From the NCBI GenBank assembly GCA_900547095.1, contig URFG01000006.1:7789-71788 (forward strand): a DNA stretch of 64,000 bases. The letters run 5' to 3'. The notes under the pieces are model-generated. The model had not been told where the DNA came from. It ran no database searches and worked only from the letters and a program-made list of their open reading frames with translations. A program made the translations under genes and the position numbers. This document shows positions 16,122 to 24,597 of the stretch, one piece after another; position 1 is the stretch's first letter; each line of letters begins with the position of its first letter. This DNA is from an uncultured Oscillospiraceae bacterium (lineage in GTDB: Bacteria; Bacillota; Clostridia; Oscillospirales; Acutalibacteraceae).

Positions 16122-17051
16122 TTAACCGACTTTTTCTCCGGGGTTTATTTTGTTTCCTCTGAGCCAATCCGATGATTTCATAGCCTTTGAGCCCTCGGGC
16201 TGAATGATATCAAATAAAACTCCATCGCTACCTTTGCAGGCTACGGCAAGTCCGTTTTCTGTTGAAATGACTGTCCCCGGTTCTTCCTTTATACCGCTTA
16301 TTACCGCACAGCTTAAAGCTTTGATTCTTTTATTGTTAAGGAAGAAATAAGCGCATGGCCAGGAATAATAACCTCTCACAGCACATCTGACTTCATTTGC
16401 CGGCTTATTAAAGTCGATATGCGCCATTTCCTTTTTGATGATAGGGGCATAACTTGCAAGAGAATCATCCTGCTTTGTAAAAACCGCCTTTTGTTCGGAG
16501 ATATCATTTAAAACCTTGACCGTTAGATCTGCTGAAACAACTGATAGTTTTTCAAACAAGCTGTCGGCGGTATCGCAGTCGTCAATATCTATTTTTGTGC
16601 TTTCGATAATATCGCCGGTATCCATTCCGCGGTCCATTTTCATTATCGTAACGCCTGTTTGTTTTTCGCCGTTTACAATAGCCCACTGTATCGGAGAAGC
16701 GCCGCGGTATTTCGGGAGGAGCGAGGCGTGGCCGTTGATACACCCGAATTTATACATATTTAAAATGCTTTCGGGAAGAATCTTTCCGTAAGCCACTACG
16801 ACGATTATATCGGCGTTTATATTTTCAAGCGTTTTTAATATCTCTTCGTTATTCTTTAGCTTTTCGGGCTGGAAAACAGGAATATTATGCTCGCTTGCAA
16901 ATACTTTAACAGGCGGCGGAGTCAAAATCTGCTTTCTGCCTACCTTTTTATCTGGCTGAGCGAAAACAGCCTCAATGCTGTGTCCCGCTTTTATAAGAGC
17001 CTCAAGAGTTCTCACCGAATATTTCGGAGTACCCATAAAAACTATCCGCAT
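16122..17051 (-). CDS. fmt: Methionyl-tRNA formyltransferase
   Basis: Transfers a formyl group from 10-formyl-THF to Met-tRNA(fMet), making the bacterial initiator. The N-terminal hydrolase fold carries the MGTPKYSVRTLEAL start, the folate-site motif GHASLLPKYRGASPIQW and MKMDRGMDTGDI; the C-terminal OB-like tRNA-binding domain begins near residue 205. 309 aa is standard. It sits immediately downstream of def with no gap, the usual def-fmt pair for adding and removing the formyl group. Confidence 0.96.
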   Translation of the reverse strand: MRIVFMGTPKYSVRTLEALIKAGHSIEAVFAQPDKKVGRKQILTPPPVKVFASEHNIPVFQPEKLKNNEEILKTLENINADIIVVVAYGKILPESILNMYKFGCINGHASLLPKYRGASPIQWAIVNGEKQTGVTIMKMDRGMDTGDIIESTKIDIDDCDTADSLFEKLSVVSADLTVKVLNDISEQKAVFTKQDDSLASYAPIIKKEMAHIDFNKPANEVRCAVRGYYSWPCAYFFLNNKRIKALSCAVISGIKEEPGTVISTENGLAVACKGSDGVLFDIIQPEGSKAMKSSDWLRGNKINPGEKVG

Positions 17052-17498
17052 TTATTTTTCCTTTCCGACTCTGTCTATATAAAGAATACCGTCTAAATGG
17101 TCTATTTCGTGAAGCAAGGCTCTCGCCTTTAACCCCTCGCCTTTAACGATGATATTTTTGCCGTTTCTGTCCTGCGCTCTTACCTTTACTTTCATCGGTC
17201 TTGTGACGTCTTCGTATCTTCCGGGAAGCGAAAGACAACCCTCCGTGCCTGTCTGCTCGCCGCTCGTGGAAACTACTACAGGGTTTATAAGCTCTATAAG
17301 CCCGTCGCCCACATCCACAATACAGTATCTGCGGAGAATTCCTACCTGCGGAGCCGCAAGACCGACGCCGTCGGCATTATACATAGTATCCGCCATATCG
17401 TCAAGCACAGTGTGCAGGCGATCATCAAAGTTAAGCTGAGTTCTGCAAACCTTTCTTAAAATATCATCGCCGAGTTTTACAATATTTCTTATTGCCAT
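17052..17498 (-). CDS. def: Peptide deformylase
   Basis: Metallohydrolase that removes the N-formyl group from nascent proteins at the ribosome exit. All three family motifs are visible: GVGLAAPQVG (about 44-53), EGCLSLPG (about 86-93, metal-binding Cys) and HEIDHLDG (two metal His and the catalytic Glu). 148 aa fits the short type. It lies 9 nt after priA. Confidence 0.96.
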   Translation of the reverse strand: MAIRNIVKLGDDILRKVCRTQLNFDDRLHTVLDDMADTMYNADGVGLAAPQVGILRRYCIVDVGDGLIELINPVVVSTSGEQTGTEGCLSLPGRYEDVTRPMKVKVRAQDRNGKNIIVKGEGLKARALLHEIDHLDGILYIDRVGKEK

Positions 17499-17507
17499 TT
17501 ATACCAC

Positions 17508-19931
17508 CTATAAAATAGTTTCGGGATCTATATCCACCGATACATAAATATCTCTTGTTGTTTTTATATTTACCGCTTCTCTTAAGCATTCTCTCATTCG
17601 CTTTGAATTTTTGCATTTTATTATCATTCTATAGCGGAATTTATTATTCACTTTAAATACAGCCGCTCTTGAGGGGCCGAGAATAATAAGCTTGATATCG
17701 GAATATTTTCCCTTTTCCTTATCGGTAAGTTTTTTAATATTCTCAAATATTTTTCCGATAAAATCCTGCGCGAGCGCCGCGTCCTGCGATACAGCGGATA
17801 TCTGGCAGATCGTGCAGTAAGGCGGATAGATCATAAGCTTTCTTGTCATAATTTCCGAATTATAAAAAGATTCAAAATCCTGACTTTTTGCAAGAGAAAT
17901 AACCTGGCTTTGGGGATCGACCGTCTGAATTATCGCCTTTCCCCGCTTACCCGATCTTCCAGCTCTGCCTATTACCTGGGTTAGCAGCGAAAATGTTCTT
18001 TCAAAGCCGCGGTAATCGTCGCTGTATTGCGCGGAATCCGCACCTATAACGCCCACGAGCGAAACATCGGGGAAATCAAGCCCTTTTGCTACCATTTGAG
18101 TGCCTATCATAATATCATATTTGTGATCGGAAAAATCTTTTAAATATTTTGTATAGGAATCTCTTGAAGAGGTGCTGTCGGCGTCAAGCCTTAAGATTTT
18201 TGCGTCTTTAAAAAGTAATTTTAATTCCTCTTCTATTTTCTGCGTTCCTATTCCTAAAAATCTTATATGCTCCGCTCCGCATTCGGGACACTTTGAGGGC
18301 GCTTTTTCCGAATATCCGCAATAGTGGCACATAAGCCTGTGATTAGCCGAATGATAAGTAAGAGAAATACTGCAATTCGGGCAGCTTGCAACCCAACCGC
18401 ACGAAGCACAGGAAATATAAGTATTATGCCCGCGGCGGTTTAAAAGAAGAATAACCTGCTTTGATTTATCAAGCTCTTTGTATATTTCTTCTGCAAGAGC
18501 GGTGCTTATAGCGGAAGAATTGCCCGATACAATCTCTTTTTTCATATCCACAACTTCCACATCGGGAAGCTTTACTCCGCCGTAACGGGTTTTAAGCTTA
18601 AAAAGATCATATTTGCCGTGAAGCGCTTTACTATAGCTTTCCATTGAGGGCGTCGCGCTGGCTAAGCATAAAAGAATATTATTATATTCAGCGCGGAATT
18701 TTGCTATTTCCCTTGCGTGGAATTTCGGAGATTTTTCCGATTTATATGTATGCTCCTGCTCCTCGTCGATTATGATAAGTCCGAGATTTTGAGCGGGCGC
18801 AAAAACGGCGCTCCTCGTGCCCACGCAAATAAGCGCTTCGCCTCTTTTTACTCTTTTATACTCCTCAAGTCTTTTTCCTACCGACATCGCGCTGTGGAAT
18901 ACGGCGACCTTATTGCCGTATCTTGAGCAGAAAATATTAATTATCTGCGGAGTAAGCGCAATTTCAGGCACCATTATAATAACGGATTTATTCTGATCCA
19001 CCGCATTATCGGCAAGCTTTAAAAACACCGAAGTTTTTCCGCTGCCTGTAACGCCATAAAGCAAAGAAGTATGCGGCTTGCCGTCGTTCATTAAAGCTTC
19101 AAGCCCGAGATAAGCCGTGTTTTGCTCTTCTGTAAGGTCGATTTCGGTTCTTATAGGTTTAGGATTTGAAGAAGGCTTAAAATCGGATTCTTCCTTTTCA
19201 AAAACTTCTATAATTTCTTTTTTTTCAAGAGTTTTGATAACGGAATCGGATACACCTGTGAAATATTTAATTTCTTTCAAGCTTACTTCATTGAGATTTT
19301 TTAAAATATCAACTATTTCTTCCTGCCTCACAGTAAGCTTAGCGCCAAAATCAAAGTCCGCTTTTATTCTTAAATACTTTCTTAACGGATCGCCCATTTT
19401 TCTCACAGGCTCGCGGTTTTTAAAAACCGCCTCTTTTTCCGTAAGATTTGAAAGCAGACATTCACAATCGCCGAAATGCTTTTTTATCTTTTTTATATCC
19501 GCTTCTTTTTGCTCGGATATAAAATCAAAAAGCCTCTTTTCATCCTCATTCAAAAGCACGGAAGAAAATTCCTCATTGAGAGTGTAATAATCCGAAAAGC
19601 TGTAGGTAAGACCCACAGGGATCATCGCGCTTACCGCGTCAAAATAAGTGCAGAATACGTTTTCTTTCATCCATTCGCACATTTTGAGCATTTCATCGGA
19701 TAAGATAGGCTCCTTGTCTATCACATCGCAGATGAATTTCAGCTTTTCATTTTCCTCGGCTTCGCCTAAAGATAAAATAAGGCCCTGTTTTTTAATATTG
19801 CCGTTTGAGAAGGGAACCGTCACTCTGCAACCCGGGCGGGCTGAAGATAAAAGTTCCGAAGAAACAGCGTAGGTGTACTTCCTATCGTAACTGTCAGACG
19901 CGCCTTGCAGGATAATCTGTGCCGTTACCAT
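17508..19931 (-). CDS. priA: Primosomal protein N' (replication restart helicase PriA)
   Basis: Superfamily 2 DNA helicase that reloads the replisome at stalled forks. N-terminal 3'-DNA-binding domain (YDRKYTYAV, GCRVTVPF), a winged-helix region, Walker A GVTGSGKTSVF, Walker B IIDEEQEHTYKS, and the zinc-binding insertion with paired cysteines (CASCGWVASCPNC, CHYCGYSEKAPSKCPECG). C-terminal helicase motifs include QMVAKGLDFPDV and RAGRSGKRG. At 807 aa it is in the usual range. A coaBC gene often found between rpoZ and priA in Firmicutes is absent here. Confidence 0.95.
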   Translation of the reverse strand: MVTAQIILQGASDSYDRKYTYAVSSELLSSARPGCRVTVPFSNGNIKKQGLILSLGEAEENEKLKFICDVIDKEPILSDEMLKMCEWMKENVFCTYFDAVSAMIPVGLTYSFSDYYTLNEEFSSVLLNEDEKRLFDFISEQKEADIKKIKKHFGDCECLLSNLTEKEAVFKNREPVRKMGDPLRKYLRIKADFDFGAKLTVRQEEIVDILKNLNEVSLKEIKYFTGVSDSVIKTLEKKEIIEVFEKEESDFKPSSNPKPIRTEIDLTEEQNTAYLGLEALMNDGKPHTSLLYGVTGSGKTSVFLKLADNAVDQNKSVIIMVPEIALTPQIINIFCSRYGNKVAVFHSAMSVGKRLEEYKRVKRGEALICVGTRSAVFAPAQNLGLIIIDEEQEHTYKSEKSPKFHAREIAKFRAEYNNILLCLASATPSMESYSKALHGKYDLFKLKTRYGGVKLPDVEVVDMKKEIVSGNSSAISTALAEEIYKELDKSKQVILLLNRRGHNTYISCASCGWVASCPNCSISLTYHSANHRLMCHYCGYSEKAPSKCPECGAEHIRFLGIGTQKIEEELKLLFKDAKILRLDADSTSSRDSYTKYLKDFSDHKYDIMIGTQMVAKGLDFPDVSLVGVIGADSAQYSDDYRGFERTFSLLTQVIGRAGRSGKRGKAIIQTVDPQSQVISLAKSQDFESFYNSEIMTRKLMIYPPYCTICQISAVSQDAALAQDFIGKIFENIKKLTDKEKGKYSDIKLIILGPSRAAVFKVNNKFRYRMIIKCKNSKRMRECLREAVNIKTTRDIYVSVDIDPETIL

Positions 19932-19964
19932 AAAAGCACACCCCTTTTCTAAAATTTTCTAAAA

Positions 19965-20147
19965 TTAAATAAGATGAAGATTGGCGGCAATCTTATTTAT
20001 AGCTATGCTTACAGGCTTTTCTATAAGAATTTCGCCGTCTCTCTCAGCCTCTGCGGAAACCTCTCTTGCACATTTTGCAATGTCTGTTACAAGACGGTAT
20101 CTGTTGTCATAATACTCGATAAGTTTTCCAATAGCAGGATTTAACAT
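19965..20147 (-). CDS. rpoZ: RNA polymerase omega subunit
   Basis: Small subunit that stabilises the beta' chain of RNA polymerase. The 60-residue product starts MLNPAIGKLIEYYDNRYRLV and keeps the conserved helix ending AINKIAANL. I prefer ATG 20147, about 10 nt after AAAGGA, over TTG 20156, which lies only 1 nt from that site. The gmk-rpoZ pairing is widespread. It starts 5 nt after the gmk stop. Confidence 0.9.
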   Translation of the reverse strand: MLNPAIGKLIEYYDNRYRLVTDIAKCAREVSAEAERDGEILIEKPVSIAINKIAANLHLI

Positions 20148-20152
20148 ATTTA

Positions 20153-20767
20153 TCAATTCCTTTCTAACCCCAGAACTTCTTTAATAAGATGTTCCTGATT
20201 TTCGATCTTTAAAGAACAGCTTCTGATAATTGCACAAACATCTTCTACCGCTCTGTCAAGATCGTTGTTTACTACTATATAATCATATTCCCCGGCTCTT
20301 GCTATTTCCCTTAAAGCAGCCTTAGTTCTGCTTTCGATAACTTCTGCCGAATCGGTTTCTCTGCCGGATAGCCTGTTTTTGAGTGTTTCAAGAGAAGGAG
20401 GCATTATAAAGATGCTCACGGCGTTTTTAAAGTTTTTTCTGATATTATACGCTCCGTTAACATCGACCTCGACTATAACATCTCTTCCCTCTTCTATGCA
20501 TTTTTCTACAGGTTCTCTCGGAGTACCATAATAATTATCCACAAAAATGTTATATTCAAGCAAAAGATTATCCTTTATCATCTGCTCGAATTTTTCTCTC
20601 GTGATAAAATTATATTTATCGCCTTGCTTTTCGCCTTTTCTCATCGCTCTTGTAACAGAGGAAATAGAAAAATAAATATCGGGATACTTTTCAAAGACCT
20701 TTGCTAAAACCGTGTCTTTCCCCGATCCCGAGGGACCCGATAAAATAAATAAATTTCCTTTACTCAT
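20153..20767 (-). CDS. gmk: Guanylate kinase
   Basis: Phosphorylates GMP to GDP with ATP. Walker A GPSGSGKDTVL, the GMP-binding segment SSVTRAMRKGEKQGDKYNF and the lid region SGRETDSAEVIESR are present. The start is ATG 20767 (MSKGNLFILSGPSGSG), which overlaps the remA stop; an in-frame codon at 20794 would add a Lys-rich extension encoded by remA's acidic tail region. About 204 aa, standard length. Confidence 0.95.
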   Translation of the reverse strand: MSKGNLFILSGPSGSGKDTVLAKVFEKYPDIYFSISSVTRAMRKGEKQGDKYNFITREKFEQMIKDNLLLEYNIFVDNYYGTPREPVEKCIEEGRDVIVEVDVNGAYNIRKNFKNAVSIFIMPPSLETLKNRLSGRETDSAEVIESRTKAALREIARAGEYDYIVVNNDLDRAVEDVCAIIRSCSLKIENQEHLIKEVLGLERN

Positions 20768-21029
20768 CTTCATCTTCCTCTTCTTCGGCTTCAAAGTCGT
20801 TAAGCATTTTATTTGAAACCGTTTCGGATTGCAGATATGTAAGGATAATATGATCCGAATCTGTTATTATAACGGCTCTTGTTCTTCTTCCGTGGGTAGC
20901 GTCAATAAGCGTACCTCTTTCTTTCGCGTCCTGAACTATTCTTTTGATGGGCGCCGATTCGGGACTTACTATCGCAACGATTCTGCCCGCGCAAACCATA
21001 TTGCCGAATCCTATATTAACAAGCTTCAT
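20760..21029 (-). CDS. remA: Extracellular matrix regulator RemA (DUF370)
   Basis: DNA-binding regulator that forms a ring-like octamer and activates biofilm matrix and osmoprotection genes in Bacillus subtilis. The core MKLVNIGFGNMVCAGRIVA, SAPIKRIVQDAKERG and DATHGRRTRAVI are diagnostic. This copy carries an acidic C-terminal tail of Glu/Asp residues after about residue 79. It lies in the conserved yicC-remA-gmk-rpoZ order. What it regulates in this organism is unknown. Confidence 0.94.
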   Translation of the reverse strand: MKLVNIGFGNMVCAGRIVAIVSPESAPIKRIVQDAKERGTLIDATHGRRTRAVIITDSDHIILTYLQSETVSNKMLNDFEAEEEEDEDE

Positions 21030-21037
21030 ATTTTACC

Positions 21038-21916
21038 TCATTCAATATTCTGTATCTGCTCACGGATCTTTTCTATCTCGGATTTTATATCCACAACAGC
21101 CGAAGTGATTTCTATTCTTTGAGCTTTTGATCCGATAGTATTCGTTTCCCTGTTCATTTCCTGAACGATAAAATCAAGTTTTCTGCCTATCGGCTCGCCT
21201 GACTCAAACACAGAGCAAAGCTGTGAAATATGGCTTTTAAGCCTTACCGTTTCTTCATCGACTGCGACCTTATCCGCAAATATGGCAACCTCTGTTAAAA
21301 CCCTGGATTCATCAAAATCTGAATTATTTAATATTTCGCTGATTTTCTGTTCCAGCCTCTGCTTATAATCATTTACAGATTCTTCGGAACGGCTTTCTAT
21401 GAATTTTACCTTTTCAAGAATCATATCGGCTCTTGAAAGAACATCGGCTTTAAGCTTTTCTCCCTCGGTTTCACGCATAAGAATGAAATTATCAAGAGCT
21501 TTTTCCAATACCGACATAACCGCTTCTTCGCAGGCGCTTTCGTCAATATCTTTCTTAACGGTCTTAAAAACCTCACCATTTGTAATCAAAGAAGAAATTT
21601 TTAAATCGTTTTTTATCTTATATTTTTTTGAAAGAATTTCAGCCGCCGCAAGATATTTTTGAACATAAGAGTCATTAACTGCTATCTCGGTATCCGAGCC
21701 GGAAACATCGTCAATAAGCACACTTAAATCGAGCTTACCTCTTGAAACCTTTGATTTAACAGCCGATTTAAGCTTTTCTTCAAGAAACTGATAAGCTCTC
21801 GGAATTCTTGATGAAAGCTCTAAAAAGCGATTATTGACCGATTTGATCTCAACAGTTATATCATAATTTCCGACAATGCCTTTAGCCCTGCCGAAACCCG
21901 TCATACTTACTGCCAA
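21038..21916 (-). CDS. YicC-family endoribonuclease
   Basis: YicC/YloC family protein, a ring-forming endoribonuclease in Escherichia coli and B. subtilis implicated in small-RNA turnover. N-terminal SMTGFGRAKG and EIKSVNNRFLELSSRIPR, and the C-terminal GRKLDFIVQEMNRE with TNTIGSKAQ, are the family signatures. TTG 21916 follows GGGAGTG by 8 nt and gives MAVSMTGFG; an ATG 4 codons later is the alternative. It is the first gene of the long minus-strand operon, with a clear promoter at 22.0 kb. Confidence 0.93.
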   Translation of the reverse strand: MAVSMTGFGRAKGIVGNYDITVEIKSVNNRFLELSSRIPRAYQFLEEKLKSAVKSKVSRGKLDLSVLIDDVSGSDTEIAVNDSYVQKYLAAAEILSKKYKIKNDLKISSLITNGEVFKTVKKDIDESACEEAVMSVLEKALDNFILMRETEGEKLKADVLSRADMILEKVKFIESRSEESVNDYKQRLEQKISEILNNSDFDESRVLTEVAIFADKVAVDEETVRLKSHISQLCSVFESGEPIGRKLDFIVQEMNRETNTIGSKAQRIEITSAVVDIKSEIEKIREQIQNIE

Positions 21917-21971
21917 TTAAAATTCACTCCCAAGGAAAAAAGACAAATACCGCCTTTTATCATTTCATATT

Positions 21972-22000
21972 ATTTTACCAAAAAATGCGTGATTTGTCAA
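21972..22000 (-). promoter_or_regulatory. Sigma-A promoter of the yicC-to-WYL operon
   Basis: On the minus strand TTGACA (22000-21995), 17-bp spacer, TAAAAT (21977-21972). It is the only strong promoter I see before the tightly packed 16.5-kb run; internal promoters cannot be excluded. Confidence 0.75.
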
Positions 22001-22009
22001 TCATAAGCG

Positions 22010-23728
22010 TTATATTTTTTCGGTGACCAAGGGAGTAAAGTTTTCTATTGCCTGCCTTAATTTCGGATGCTTTATAACAAAATGCAGACAAGGATCCGAA
22101 ATTTTTGAAATCAAAACATAATTTTCTCTCGCCATAGTGATAGAAATGTTTTTAAAAACTTCCTTTTCGGAGTTTATTACCCTGTAATTTTTGTTATTAT
22201 AATTTTTTGTCAGAACAAGATGTCTTGCAAATTCATCGGGAGTATAGCTTATTTTTTTATCATAAAACATATTTTCAAGCGAAAGATATCTTTCCGAAGG
22301 ATCATTGCTGATAACATCGGTTATAATATTTTCCTTTAATATCTCATTGGTTCGGTTTTCTTCGGAGTGCTTAAAATCAAGGATAGCTTGCATTTCTTCC
22401 GATGAAATATTATTGCGTTTTAAAATTTCTTCAAGAAGTTCATCGGAAATTGTGAATATAGGAAGAGAATGAAGAATTCTCCGCCTTTCAGATAACAAAT
22501 GAGCATCGTTTTCAGAAAATATATTGAATTTATTTTTATTATCAATATCATAAATTTCCATAAGCGGATTTGCCTTGTTTAAGAGAAATCCTGCCTTTTT
22601 CTTAAAGTATTCCACTTCTTTTGCATTATCCGTAAGAACATATCTGCCGTATTTATGATGATCTTTAATGCACTCGCCGCAAAGAGCATATTTCCCCGAT
22701 ACATAATTTAAGTGATTATAAACGCTGTTTTTGGTTTCTTTTAAATAGTAAGGCGAAATCTGTCCCGTCATATATATCGGTATCCAGCTTTCAAGACCTA
22801 ACATCATCTCGTTAAAAGGTCTGTCAAGATTGTGGATTATATTCAGGTGCAAGCCTTTTTTAAGCGACATTGCGATGGCAAACATCCATTTTTTGCCGAA
22901 ATCGATATCTTCCGACATATCTTCCATAGGCATATCGGAATGCATAAAAATATCTTCTTTCGATCTTGATAAAACGGTAGCTTTAAAAAAGTCAAGCTCG
23001 CCTTTTTTCATTTCTTCAAGACCGTAATATTTTTTCACGCCCGTTTTATAAAAAGGAACTGTCGGAACTTTAAGCTCATCGAACTTTATAACTTTAATAT
23101 AATCATTGAGGTTAAATTTATCGAGGTTTTCAAGAAAATCGCCGATATAATCTTTGCTTTCTTCTTCGCTTGCGGGGGAAGTAAGGAATTCAAATAAAGC
23201 GTTAAACATCTCTTCTTTGCTCATTTCTTCCCTTAGGTTACAGCCGATATTTGATAGAATATCGAGCTCTTTTGAGCCGCAATATTTTGAAGAAATATAA
23301 TTGCATACCTTTTTGCTGAATTCAAGCGGCTCGGAAGGTCTTGTTTTTCCGTTTTTAATTCTCGATAAATGAGAGGGATCGAAAACTATGCTTTTCGCCA
23401 TTTCATTAACATTTATTTTTAAAGCGGTGATAACTTCGTTAAATCTTCTGCTGAAAACTTCATAATCAAAATCATCCGTCTTCACAACGGAAGCGTTAAG
23501 GTCTTTAAAAATTTCAAATTCTGTAAATTTTCCGATACCTTTGCTTTCGGAGATTTTAAAAAGCGCGCCGCTTATTTTTTTGATCTGCTCGCTGTTTTCA
23601 AGAGGAGTTCTTTCTCCGTTTCTGTATCTGCTGATGACCGACTCCGAAAGTCCGGATTCTTCCGATAATTCTTTTGAGCTGCACTCCAAAAGCACCAGAT
23701 ATTCATTTAATTTTTTACAGAATTCCAT
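22010..23728 (-). CDS. Large double-HTH (XRE-like) regulator, family unknown
   Basis: A 572-residue protein with two helix-turn-helix units: residues about 5-55 (SKELSEESGLSESVISRYRNG) and about 95-140 (NEMAKSIVFDPSHLSRIKNGK), both XRE/Cro-like. The remaining 400 residues resemble no family I can name. They are mixed alpha/beta and contain GKKWMFAIAMSLKKGLHLNI, HNLDRPFNEMMLGLESWIP and a CGEC pair followed by HH near residue 345 that might bind metal or simply be structural. Tandem HTHs suggest binding of a long or bipartite operator. It is divergent from the zinc-ribbon/PrsW pair, and the shared intergenic region has inverted repeats that could be its operator. Confidence 0.75.
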   Translation of the reverse strand: MEFCKKLNEYLVLLECSSKELSEESGLSESVISRYRNGERTPLENSEQIKKISGALFKISESKGIGKFTEFEIFKDLNASVVKTDDFDYEVFSRRFNEVITALKINVNEMAKSIVFDPSHLSRIKNGKTRPSEPLEFSKKVCNYISSKYCGSKELDILSNIGCNLREEMSKEEMFNALFEFLTSPASEEESKDYIGDFLENLDKFNLNDYIKVIKFDELKVPTVPFYKTGVKKYYGLEEMKKGELDFFKATVLSRSKEDIFMHSDMPMEDMSEDIDFGKKWMFAIAMSLKKGLHLNIIHNLDRPFNEMMLGLESWIPIYMTGQISPYYLKETKNSVYNHLNYVSGKYALCGECIKDHHKYGRYVLTDNAKEVEYFKKKAGFLLNKANPLMEIYDIDNKNKFNIFSENDAHLLSERRRILHSLPIFTISDELLEEILKRNNISSEEMQAILDFKHSEENRTNEILKENIITDVISNDPSERYLSLENMFYDKKISYTPDEFARHLVLTKNYNNKNYRVINSEKEVFKNISITMARENYVLISKISDPCLHFVIKHPKLRQAIENFTPLVTEKI

Positions 23729-23732
23729 ATTT

Positions 23733-23815
23733 TACACCTCAAAATCTCACTTGACAAAATAAGCAATGCTTTAGGTGTCAAGTTACTTGTTTACTATAGG
23801 TTTTTAAATTATACT
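23733..23815. promoter_or_regulatory. Divergent control region with inverted repeats
   Basis: ACTTGACA (23749-23756) and TGTCAAGT (23777-23784) form a perfect 8-bp inverted repeat 20 bp apart; ACACCT (23733-23738) and AGGTGT (23773-23778) form another. On the plus strand TTGTTT (23787-23792), 17 bp, TATACT (23810-23815) is a promoter for the zinc-ribbon gene. On the minus strand TTGACA (23781-23776) could serve the HTH gene, though its -10 is poor. Regulator binding here would touch both promoters. Confidence 0.6.
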
Positions 23816-23840
23816 GATTAATATAAGGAGAGTGATATTA

Positions 23841-24596
23841 ATGGCATTGATAACTTGCCCCGAATGCAAAAACAATATAAGCGATCAGGCTGAAAAATGC
23901 CCCAAATGCGGCTATGAACTAAAATCCGGCGAGCCGCAGAAGGAAGAAAAAAAGAAAAAAGGCCAAAGGGATTATAAATATATTATCTTAGGTCTTTTGA
24001 TAATAGTTGTCGGTTTTTTCATTATAAACCAATCTCGCGAAAAAAACAAGACTGAACAACCCCAGCCGACTACCAGCAGTCAGCCCACATCTTCAACAGG
24101 AACCGGCTCAAACCCCACTTCATCAACCGCGCCCGGAACAAATAACGGATATGTTGTTTATAACGACCAATATCTCGGTGCCAGCTATGAAATTCCGAGT
24201 AATTATTATGTTTACACCGATACAAAAGGTCTTCTTACCTATGTCGGAAAGAGCATCGATAACGAGGGCGCCCGTATTCCTTACATTATGCTCACCTGGG
24301 ATGAAAATTATAACAACCCGGTTCAGTATCTGAATAAATTTACAGATGAGCTTAGAAATGCTTACAGTGACGTTCAGATAACCATAGATCTCGTTAACGG
24401 TCAGATCGGTAATTATTTGGTTTACGGAATTCAGTATAAGTACACTTCAAGCGGTCACACCGTAATCGATAACAGATATGTTACTATAATCAATAATAAA
24501 GTATTTATGATAACGACCAAGGAAGAAAATGTAAATACAAATGAGATCAACGATATTGTAAGAGTGATGTTCAATACTTTAAAGGTAGGTAACTGA
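23841..24596 (+). CDS. Zinc-ribbon single-pass membrane protein
   Basis: About 251 residues. The N-terminus is a cytoplasmic zinc ribbon (CPECKNNISDQAEKCPKCG, two CxxC knuckles), then a Lys-rich stretch, one membrane helix at about 47-63, a Ser/Thr/Pro/Gly-rich linker (about 73-110), and a C-terminal extracellular domain of about 140 residues without a name, possibly a PsbP/Mog1-like fold judging from strand pattern (low confidence). ATG 23841 has AAGGAGAG upstream. It stops 1 nt before the PrsW gene, so the two are coexpressed; it may be a sensor, partner or substrate of that protease, which is inference only. Confidence 0.75.
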   Translation: MALITCPECKNNISDQAEKCPKCGYELKSGEPQKEEKKKKGQRDYKYIILGLLIIVVGFFIINQSREKNKTEQPQPTTSSQPTSSTGTGSNPTSSTAPGTNNGYVVYNDQYLGASYEIPSNYYVYTDTKGLLTYVGKSIDNEGARIPYIMLTWDENYNNPVQYLNKFTDELRNAYSDVQITIDLVNGQIGNYLVYGIQYKYTSSGHTVIDNRYVTIINNKVFMITTKEENVNTNEINDIVRVMFNTLKVGN

Positions 24597-24597
24597 T

